DNA of 5,459 nucleotides from a bacterium (GTDB taxonomy: Bacteria > Zixibacteria > MSB-5A5 > GN15 > FEB-12), in assembly GCA_030619425.1 (NCBI GenBank), contig JAUXBJ010000163.1:1-5459 (forward strand). Direction: 5' to 3'. Positions 1-5,088 of the stretch are shown in pieces. How positions within the stretch are numbered: position 1 is the stretch's first letter; every line of letters begins with the position of its first letter. Made by a program: the position numbers and the translations under genes. The notes below the pieces were generated by a model. That model saw only the letters and a list, made by a program, of their open reading frames with translations. It was not told where the DNA came from and ran no database searches.

Positions 1-141
1 ATGTCAAACGGGAGTACAGCATAGTCTTGGTCCCTTCTTAGAATACCACCGGTGTCGATGAGGGTCAAGGTAATTCGGTCCTGCCATACTCTGGAACAAA
101 GATGGCGACGGCGAGGGAACTCGGCCGGGCGTCGAAACAAC
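1..141. other. Left-edge region without a confident gene
   Basis: No plus-strand frame gives a convincing gene. Two plus frames open to the left edge stop early (TAG at 39-41, TGA at 59-61) and could at most be the last residues of an upstream gene. One minus-strand frame (codons starting at multiples of 3) has no stop from about 140 to the window edge and could begin at a TTG at 138-140. Its translation includes the stretch ITLTLIDTGGILRRDQDYAV, which looks protein-like, but there is no ATG or ribosome binding site and I do not recognise a family. A divergently transcribed gene running off the left edge is possible but unproven. Confidence 0.25.
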
Positions 142-180
142 TTGACAGCACGGTAATACAAGGTATTACTTACGTATAGT
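142..180 (+). promoter_or_regulatory. Probable promoter of the RHH-znuACB operon
   Basis: A perfect consensus -35 hexamer TTGACA lies at 142-147. Two -10 candidates follow: TATTAC at 164-169 (4 of 6 matches, 16-bp spacing), and TATAGT at 175-180 (5 of 6 matches, but 27 bp from the TTGACA, so it would need another -35). No other good sigma-70-like promoter stands out before the first gene, whose start is at 271. This implies a leader of roughly 85-100 nt. The genes downstream are spaced as one operon, so this promoter probably drives all four. Confidence 0.6.
153..169. promoter_or_regulatory. Perfect inverted repeat, candidate operator for the RHH regulator
   Basis: GTAATAC (153-159) and GTATTAC (163-169) are exact reverse complements separated by AAG. 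The repeat fills the space between the -35 box and the -10 region, so a bound protein would block RNA polymerase. RHH proteins bind short palindromes as dimers and often cooperate over adjacent sites; a further palindromic hexamer, TACGTA, follows at 171-176. The site is not the usual Zur box, and it differs from the widely spaced NikR operator. I infer that the product of the next gene binds here and autoregulates the operon. Confidence 0.6.
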
Positions 181-186
181 GTTGGC

Positions 187-214
187 CCTCCGGTGAGAGT
201 GCATCCGTCGGAGG
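187..214 (+). other. Weak leader hairpin
   Basis: CCTCCG (187-192) can pair with CGGAGG (209-214) across a 16-nt loop in the untranslated leader. The stem is short and GC-rich, and no known riboswitch or attenuator was recognised. It may be fortuitous. Confidence 0.2.
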
Positions 215-270
215 CTTCCGGGACCCGGCGCAATGTGGTCGACACCGCAGCATACGACGAAGGAGGTGCT

Positions 271-588
271 ATGTCTGAAACGCGCGGCAAGTCGGAGGTG
301 ATTAGTTTCAAGGTCGATGAGTCGCTTCGTGAAGCTATGAACGGCCTACCCAACCGTTCCGATTTCATCAGGAACGCTGTAGTTGCGGCGCTGGAGAGTT
401 CGTGCCCCCTCTGCAAGGGAACAGGTGTGCTCTCACCCCAGCAAAAACGACATTGGGACGAATTCGCCGAGGACCACGCGGTCGAAGAGTGTCGCCAGTG
501 TCATGAGTTCCATTTGGTGTGCGACAAGCAATCAGGACCTAAGACGGTGCATCCGTCGAACCGGAAGCGATCAACGGTCGGAAGCTGA
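271..588 (+). CDS. Ribbon-helix-helix (CopG/NikR-like) regulator with Cys-rich metal-binding domain
   Basis: A 105-residue protein, probably a DNA-binding metal sensor. Residues 8-43 fit an RHH fold: a strand (SEVISFKVDE), helix A (SLREAMNG) and helix B beginning NRSDFIRNAVVAAL. The C-terminal half has two Cys pairs plus extra ligands: C45-x2-C48 in CPLCKGTG (like the CxxCxGxG half-motif of DnaJ zinc domains), then C74-x2-C77-H78, H81 and C84, with H61 and H69 between them. This could hold one or more structural or sensory zinc ions. The ATG at 271 is chosen because a perfect AAGGAGGT (260-267) precedes it and the RHH domain starts right after; an in-frame GTG at 193 would add 26 unconserved-looking residues inside the leader. 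It is the first gene of the zinc-transporter operon, 3 bases before znuA, with a palindrome in the promoter. Seen: domain and cysteines. Inferred: zinc-dependent repression of this operon. Confidence 0.85.
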   Translation: MSETRGKSEVISFKVDESLREAMNGLPNRSDFIRNAVVAALESSCPLCKGTGVLSPQQKRHWDEFAEDHAVEECRQCHEFHLVCDKQSGPKTVHPSNRKRSTVGS

Positions 589-591
589 GGC

Positions 592-1530
592 ATGTTGTCC
601 ATCACACACAGGGTATGCTCCGCCACGATCACAGCGTCGTTGATTTTACCGGCGTTAGTGGTTGGGCTGCCCGGCTCTACCTGCTCCTCTGATATTGAAA
701 AGATACAGGTACTAGTCAGTGTTCAGCCGCAGGCTTATTTTGTTGAACGGGTTGGGGGGAAGTATGTCGATGTTGAGGTGCTGGTCGGTCCCGGTCGGTC
801 TCCCGCCACCTATGAACCGACGCCGCAACAGATGGTCAGACTGCAACAAGCGGACCTGTACTTCAGCATCGGCGTGCCGTTCGAGTCCGGACTCTTGCCC
901 AAGGTGCGTGGGCTGCACAGTGACCTGCGCCTGGTCGATATGAGCAGCGGGATCGAGGACTCCAGTTCGGTTGATCAGCACGAGCCTCACGCGGGACATG
1001 GACACGATCACGGTGGCGTTGATCCTCATGTCTGGCTGGATCCGGCTAAGGTGAAGGTGATGGCGCAAACTGTTCTTCAGGAGTTGACCCACCTTTACCC
1101 GCAGCATGAATCCTGGTTTCAGGTCAACCTGCAGTCGTTTCTGAACGATCTGGACAGTGTCGATGTGCGCATCAGGCGGCGGCTGTCCGACGTGCAGGGG
1201 AAGACGTTTTATGTGTTTCATCCGGCCTATGGTCACTTCGCGCGAGCCTACGGCCTTAACCAGGTGGCGGTAGAGGTTGATGGTAAGGAACCGGGACCGG
1301 CTCAGTTGGCGGATGTAATCAAACAGGCGAGGCGAGACAAAGTCGACGTTATCATCGTTCAGCCACAGTTTGCACAGAAGTCGGCGGAGACGATTGCGGC
1401 CGCCATCGGCGGTGAGGTCCTGCCGCTGGATCCATTGGCGTATGACTACCTGACTAACCTGGAAGAGATGGCTGATAAACTCGCGCGTGTGCTTGGCGGC
1501 GTGAGCACTGAAGACCTGGGATTAGAGTAA
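592..1530 (+). CDS. znuA: Zinc ABC transporter, periplasmic substrate-binding protein (ZnuA-like)
   Basis: A 312-residue cluster A-I (ZnuA/TroA, PF01297) solute-binding protein that delivers metal to the ZnuB permease. The N-terminus has a hydrophobic export segment (about residues 11-27). C31 follows, but GSTC is not a good lipobox, so periplasmic or lipoprotein anchoring is undecided. Family landmarks: the YEPTP motif at 74-78, DPHVWLDP with H146, FHPAYGHFARAYGL with H210, and LDP with D280. A His-rich loop typical of zinc members lies at 130-140 (H130, H133, H136, H138, H140). The His at the third ligand position (H210) favours zinc over manganese, where Glu is usual. Oddly, the first ligand histidine before YEPTP is replaced: the sequence is SPATYEPTP, with A72 where DPH is standard. 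The start at 592 follows the regulator's stop by 3 bases, with GGAAG at 580-584 as a possible ribosome site. The overall length is normal for the family. Confidence 0.92.
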   Translation: MLSITHRVCSATITASLILPALVVGLPGSTCSSDIEKIQVLVSVQPQAYFVERVGGKYVDVEVLVGPGRSPATYEPTPQQMVRLQQADLYFSIGVPFESGLLPKVRGLHSDLRLVDMSSGIEDSSSVDQHEPHAGHGHDHGGVDPHVWLDPAKVKVMAQTVLQELTHLYPQHESWFQVNLQSFLNDLDSVDVRIRRRLSDVQGKTFYVFHPAYGHFARAYGLNQVAVEVDGKEPGPAQLADVIKQARRDKVDVIIVQPQFAQKSAETIAAAIGGEVLPLDPLAYDYLTNLEEMADKLARVLGGVSTEDLGLE

Positions 1531-1541
1531 GGGAGGTGACG

Positions 1542-2303
1542 ATGGCCAACGTCGCTGCGATAAATCTTGAGAACGTTACGTTTTCCTACAACGGGGGGGT
1601 GGTGCTCGACAAGGTCGACTTGACGGTAGCCGAGAACGATTTTGTATGGATGGTCGGTCCTAACGGTGGCGGCAAGACTACGTTGCTGAAGCTGGTTCTG
1701 GGTTTGCTGATGCCCGACTCTGGTCATGTACGAGTCTTCGGTCAGACGCCTAAGACGATGCGGGGCCGTATCGGCTACATGCCGCAACAGACCTCTCTTG
1801 ATTTGCACTTTCCCATTACCGTTATGGACGTTGCCCTGATGGGCCGACTGGGCAGAGCCGGAAGCGGAGGGCGCTACAACGCCGCTGATCGTAAAGCAGC
1901 CGAGAAGGCTCTTGAGCAAGTGGGATTAGCTGATAGTGCCCGACAGTTGTTTTCCGAGCTTTCCGGTGGTCAACAGCGACGGATGTATATTGCCCGCGCC
2001 CTCACCTGCGAACCGGACCTGCTGATTTTGGACGAACCGACCGCCAACATCGACCAGTTGTTGCAGCGCGAACTGTACCAACTGTTTGAAAGCCTGTTGG
2101 GAAGAATGACGGTGGTGATGGTATCGCATGATCCGGCCTTCGTGGGCCAGTTCGTCAAGCAGGTTGTGTGTGTAAACCGAACGGTCGATGTCCACCCAAC
2201 CGGCGAGGTAAGCAGCGAGATGTTAGGGGAATGGTATCGCGATCGCGACCTTCGTATCGTACGTCACGACCGGCGTTTTACCAACGGCGAGGACCATGCC
2301 TGA
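1542..2303 (+). CDS. znuC: Zinc ABC transporter, ATP-binding protein (ZnuC-like)
   Basis: A 253-residue ABC ATPase that powers metal import through ZnuB at the inner face of the cytoplasmic membrane. All catalytic motifs are present: Walker A GPNGGGKTT (39-47, Gly in place of the commoner Ala), the Q-loop in MPQQ (80-83), signature LSGGQ (140-144), Walker B LLILDEP (160-166), the D-loop around 168-171 and H-loop H196 in VSHD. The size fits the ZnuC/MntB group. The ATG at 1542 is preferred over a GTG at 1536 because GGGAGGT (1531-1537) is a strong ribosome site 4 bases ahead of the ATG and actually covers the GTG. It begins 11 bases after znuA and its last 8 bases overlap znuB, so the products are probably made together. 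Zinc rather than manganese specificity is inferred from ZnuA. Confidence 0.93.
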   Translation: MANVAAINLENVTFSYNGGVVLDKVDLTVAENDFVWMVGPNGGGKTTLLKLVLGLLMPDSGHVRVFGQTPKTMRGRIGYMPQQTSLDLHFPITVMDVALMGRLGRAGSGGRYNAADRKAAEKALEQVGLADSARQLFSELSGGQQRRMYIARALTCEPDLLILDEPTANIDQLLQRELYQLFESLLGRMTVVMVSHDPAFVGQFVKQVVCVNRTVDVHPTGEVSSEMLGEWYRDRDLRIVRHDRRFTNGEDHA

Positions 2304-3156
2304 TCTGCTCAGCGCCATATTAGAATACGCTTTCATACGCAACGCCCTGATTGCAGGCCTCCTGGCCGCTGTGGCCTGTGGCGTGGTGGGTAGTTTCGTT
2401 GTCGCCAGGCGCATTACTTATGTTGCCGGCGGCATCGCGCACAGTGTCCTTGGTGGCATGGGTATCGCGGGATATCTTATCGCCGTTCACAACTGGGATG
2501 CGGTCACGCCGTTGTACGGTGCGATAGCGGCGGCTCTGCTGGCAGCGGTTGTGATCGGTTGGGTCACGCTTCGGGCGCGGCAGCGCGAGGACACGATCAT
2601 CGGCGCCGTCTGGGCGGTCGGCATGGCTACGGGGATCCTGTTTATTTCGCAAACTCCCGGCTACAACCAGGAACTGATGAGCTACCTGTTCGGAAACATC
2701 CTGATGGTATCGGACTCCGATCTCAGCATCCTGCTGGGGCTTGACTTGCTTATTGTAGCCCTGACGCTGTTACTCTACAATCGATTCCTGGCCGTTTGTT
2801 TCGATGCCGAGTTCGCTCGCGTTCGCGGCATCAGGGTGGAGGTCTACTACATTCTGTTGCTCTGCTTGGCGGCGCTAACAGTGGTCGTGCTCGTAACTGT
2901 CGTGGGGGTAGTGTTGGTCATCGCGCTGCTCACGCTGCCCGCTGCGGTGGCCGGCTTGTTTTCACGAACTTTTCGACAAATGATGATCGGCGCGGTGGCC
3001 TTCTGCATTTTCTTCATTATTGCCGGTCTTGCCGTCAGCTACGAGACGAACTTCCCGGCCGGTGCTACTATCGTGCTCATCGCCGGAGTAAGCTATGTTC
3101 TCGCGATAGTTGTTCGGTGGTTGATCCGGAGGCATCGGAATCCAATCGCCCATTAG
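2296..3156 (+). CDS. znuB: Zinc ABC transporter, membrane permease (ZnuB-like)
   Basis: A 286-residue ABC-3 family permease (PF00950), the channel of the metal importer. It is strongly hydrophobic, with about eight membrane segments (roughly 14-38, 45-65, 73-93, 103-119, 143-161, 183-216, 229-248 and 257-276). Family landmarks include YVAGGIAHSVLGG (42-54), LFGNIL (131-136), the GVVLVIALLTLPAAVA region (204-219), and SYETNFPAGATIVL (248-261), which matches the usual S-Y-x-x-x-x-P-x-G-A consensus. The last residues (277-286) are basic and cytoplasmic-looking. The ATG at 2296 lies within the end of znuC (8-base overlap) behind GAGG at 2289-2292, so translation is probably coupled. It is the last gene of the operon; its stop codon abuts a repeat-like intergenic element. 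Confidence 0.93.
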   Translation: MPDLLSAILEYAFIRNALIAGLLAAVACGVVGSFVVARRITYVAGGIAHSVLGGMGIAGYLIAVHNWDAVTPLYGAIAAALLAAVVIGWVTLRARQREDTIIGAVWAVGMATGILFISQTPGYNQELMSYLFGNILMVSDSDLSILLGLDLLIVALTLLLYNRFLAVCFDAEFARVRGIRVEVYYILLLCLAALTVVVLVTVVGVVLVIALLTLPAAVAGLFSRTFRQMMIGAVAFCIFFIIAGLAVSYETNFPAGATIVLIAGVSYVLAIVVRWLIRRHRNPIAH

Positions 3157-3173
3157 CAGGCTGTTGAAAAACG
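3155..3173. repeat. CAGGCTGTTGAAAAA-type intergenic element
   Basis: Immediately after, and partly overlapping, the znuB stop codon is AGCAGGCTGTTGAAAAACG. From memory, very similar strings recur at the edges of repeats or insertion-like elements in many environmental bacterial genomes. I see only one copy here and no matching inverted end within the intergenic region, so it could be a repeat edge or the remnant of one. Confidence 0.35.
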
Positions 3174-3180
3174 CTGCACT

Positions 3181-3220
3181 CGTCATTGCGAGGTCGCCGT
3201 AGGCGACCGTGGCAATCTCT
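3181..3220. repeat. Palindromic CGTCATTGCGAG...GCAATCTC repeat
   Basis: The sequence forms an imperfect hairpin: ATTGC (3185-3189) pairs with GCAAT (3212-3216), and GGTCGCC (3192-3198) with GGCGACC (3202-3208), around a GTA loop; the bases between the two stems form a small internal loop. The CGTCATTGCGAG start and GCAATCTC end resemble a dispersed intergenic palindrome that I recall from several bacterial phyla. Only one copy is in this window, so its status as a repeat is by recognition, not by counting. Confidence 0.55.
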
Positions 3221-3230
3221 AATTGTTGTG

Positions 3231-3256
3231 CCCGACGGGTCGTCAGACCCGTCGGG
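3231..3256. terminator. Strong hairpin between convergent genes, possible bidirectional terminator
   Basis: CCCGACGGGTC (3231-3241) and GACCCGTCGGG (3246-3256) form a perfect 11-bp, GC-rich stem with a GTCA loop. It sits between the converging znuB and glycosyltransferase genes, where a shared transcription stop would be expected. Neither side has a run of T after the stem, so it is not a classic intrinsic terminator; it may be a transcript-stabilising or repeat-derived hairpin instead. Confidence 0.5.
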
Positions 3257-3310
3257 AAACTACCACCATGAGGCGCGATCTGAAGATCACACCGCCACAA
3301 CGCGGGCAGA

Positions 3311-4420
3311 TCATGATGCAGCTATTGCGTCATCGAATTGATCGACCAGGTTACGCCAGTAGAACCTCTTGACAGTCTCGTGCAGTCGGTCGGGGTGATC
3401 TAACCATAACTGTGATTGCTCAATCCGTTCAGCCAATTCAGCCAATCGCGCAGCCAGGTCTTGTGTGCTGCCGTCATAGAAAAATGCGTCGGCGCCATCA
3501 TCGGTCCCCAGCCTCAGAATCTCCGGATAACTCAGACGCCTTGGCAATAGGGGGTAGACGCCGGCGGCGATTGCCTCCACGACGCTGATACCGAAAAACT
3601 CATGCTCGGCGGTTGAGACGATTACGTCGGATTCCTGCAAGGCCGCGACATATTCCTCACGCGAGGTTTGCCATCCCCATCGAACAATTTCGCCCGAGAA
3701 AAACTCCCGCGCCCAGGTGAAAACCTCTGGGGTCTCCTCGAACTGTTCACCGATGACGTTCAGGCGGAATGCCGTCGAACCTTCCTTGAGTATCCTCAGT
3801 GCCTCGAAGAAGCTATCCGGCCCCTTGTCGTGTTCCCAGCGCGCCGCCCACAGGATACGCATCGGACCGTCGGAACGGGGAGGGCGCGCCGCGAATTCCT
3901 CGACTCCCGGAGGACGAACCGACAACTTCGCATGAATGGTTTCAGCAGCATCAAGCGGTCGGTAATCCGGCATACGACGGAGAAATTTCGGTAGCGCCGT
4001 CAGAAACGAGTGACGGTGAAACTCTGAGTTGAACCAAACCTGTGTGGCGGCGAGACAGGTCGTGAAGTTGGTGATGGCGAAATGTCGATCCCATTCTTTG
4101 GGATAGCGATCGGGATAGGTGAGTTGGTTTTCGTGAAAGTAAGCAACCGACGGCAACCTTTGCACGCGCTCGTCGACGAGTCCCTTAAACTCGGCCAGGT
4201 TGAGCATGTCGGAACAGAAGATTAAATCCCACGATTCGCCCTGCCCCAACCTGATGGCGACGTCTTCGGCGAATGTGATCGCGGCGTGTCGCATCCGCCA
4301 TTTCCATTTGCTCGCCGGCAACTTGAGGATCGTCCACTCATGGCGACTGCGCGACGACCAACCATCGAGAAACGCCTTATGACTCCCGCCGTAATACGGC
4401 TCAAGCGCGAGTATTTTCAT
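3311..4420 (-). CDS. GTDC1/QTMAN-like glycosyltransferase (DUF3524), putative tRNA-queuosine mannosyltransferase
   Basis: A 369-residue GT-B glycosyltransferase. The N-terminal half is the DUF3524/QTMAN_N domain: LALEPYYGGSHKAFLDGW (4-21), KWKWRMRHAA (38-47), CSDMLNLAEFKGL (69-81), YFHENQLTYP (94-103) and NSEFHRHSF (131-139). The C-terminal half is a GT4-like nucleotide-sugar domain with WAARWEHDKGPDSFFEAL (191-208) and an E-x7-E motif at E274/E282 in EFFGISVVEA. The vertebrate homologue GTDC1 adds mannose to queuosine-34 of tRNA-Asp; the exact sugar and substrate of bacterial members are less certain. The ATG at 4420 is supported because family members begin with this same motif, although no ribosome site is visible (a run of C precedes it). 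Translation is probably coupled to rloB, which ends 8 bases upstream. Its base composition matches the zinc operon more than its upstream partners. Confidence 0.85.
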   Translation of the reverse strand: MKILALEPYYGGSHKAFLDGWSSRSRHEWTILKLPASKWKWRMRHAAITFAEDVAIRLGQGESWDLIFCSDMLNLAEFKGLVDERVQRLPSVAYFHENQLTYPDRYPKEWDRHFAITNFTTCLAATQVWFNSEFHRHSFLTALPKFLRRMPDYRPLDAAETIHAKLSVRPPGVEEFAARPPRSDGPMRILWAARWEHDKGPDSFFEALRILKEGSTAFRLNVIGEQFEETPEVFTWAREFFSGEIVRWGWQTSREEYVAALQESDVIVSTAEHEFFGISVVEAIAAGVYPLLPRRLSYPEILRLGTDDGADAFFYDGSTQDLAARLAELAERIEQSQLWLDHPDRLHETVKRFYWRNLVDQFDDAIAAS

Positions 4421-4428
4421 GGGGGTGC

Positions 4429-5088
4429 TTACCGTGAGCGTCGAGGCTGAGCGGCAATCGCCCGAAGTTCTTCCACGAGTTTGTCGACGTCCGTGGACGG
4501 ATTGTATTTTCTAAGATCATCTTTCCAACCTCTTGTACCACGAACAATTCTGCAGATCTCAAGTGCGACGTCCATATTGACCATCAGAAGCTCAAGTAGT
4601 CTATCACAATCACGATCACAGTCTATACCGTGCTCTTTCTTTATGTACTTGATCAACTGATAGCAGCTAGGAAATGGCTTTGCAGATTGCTCAAAGTGTA
4701 GCAAATACCAGTACTCAAACGATGGATTACTTAGCGCGACCTCAAAGTTGTTTCCCTTAGCCAAGTTCATAGCGTTATTGAGAGTCGGTCGTTTCGGTTT
4801 CTCCACATCCATGACACACCAGACTGAGTCATACTTGTCTCGTGTCGAGCTAGCACCAGCGCTGTCCACCTTATCCTTAGCGAACTTGACGACGCTGATT
4901 GGCGCGCTGCCGCACTCCTTGCCGCAAACTTCTATTTCTTGAGGGTGCAATCCGAGAGTCCGTTTCAAGCTGTCGAGGTAGCCAGGTTCTGTCTTCTCTC
5001 CCTCGCACACCACCAAGATCCGACTTCTCGGCTCGAAGGCAGGTTTGCGACGTCTATAGCTGTCGTGCGATCTAGGCTTCGGTGTCAT
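4429..5088 (-). CDS. rloB: RloB-family TOPRIM-like protein, putative defence effector
   Basis: A 219-residue RloB-like protein (PF13707). Landmarks in order: a basic N-terminus (RRRKPAFEPRSR, 12-23), the TOPRIM-like strand and acidic motif VVCEGEKTEPGYL (26-38), VMDVEKP (92-98, acidic pair D94/E96) and the family signature SNPSFEYWYLLHF (120-132). RloB proteins were first noted with RloA in Campylobacter restriction loci, and the fold resembles nuclease effectors such as AriB of PARIS and the OLD TOPRIM domain. Nuclease activity here is inferred. The second TOPRIM acid is Glu rather than the usual Asp. The start overlaps the 3' end of the ATPase gene by 17 bases, the normal arrangement of an ATPase-effector pair. 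G+C in hand-counted lines is about 40-43%, against 58-70% in neighbouring genes, which suggests acquisition. Confidence 0.85.
   Translation of the reverse strand: MTPKPRSHDSYRRRKPAFEPRSRILVVCEGEKTEPGYLDSLKRTLGLHPQEIEVCGKECGSAPISVVKFAKDKVDSAGASSTRDKYDSVWCVMDVEKPKRPTLNNAMNLAKGNNFEVALSNPSFEYWYLLHFEQSAKPFPSCYQLIKYIKKEHGIDCDRDCDRLLELLMVNMDVALEICRIVRGTRGWKDDLRKYNPSTDVDKLVEELRAIAAQPRRSR

Noticed and set aside
193..270. In-frame GTG start at 193 extending the RHH protein by 26 residues
   Set aside because: The ATG at 271 has a perfect AAGGAGGT at the right distance and begins directly at the RHH domain; the extension lies in the leader and looks non-conserved.
199..558. 12-bp direct repeat GTGCATCCGTCG at 199-210 and 547-558
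   Set aside because: One shared 12-mer is expected by chance in a window of this size, and the second copy is inside coding sequence.
712..1236. Long minus-strand open frame of 174 codons opposite znuA
   Set aside because: It is a shadow of znuA, which has clear family motifs; the antisense translation shows no recognisable domain.
1536..1541. GTG start for znuC at 1536
   Set aside because: It overlaps the ribosome binding site GGGAGGT; the ATG at 1542 is correctly spaced.
3157..3310. CRISPR array or small RNA gene in the intergenic region
   Set aside because: The structures are single hairpins with no regularly spaced direct repeats and no promoter or T-run typical of a small RNA.
4388..4400. 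GTAATAC again, within the palindrome GCCGTAATACGGC
   Set aside because: It lies in the conserved YYGGSH coding motif of the glycosyltransferase, so it is explained by the protein and is not near a promoter.
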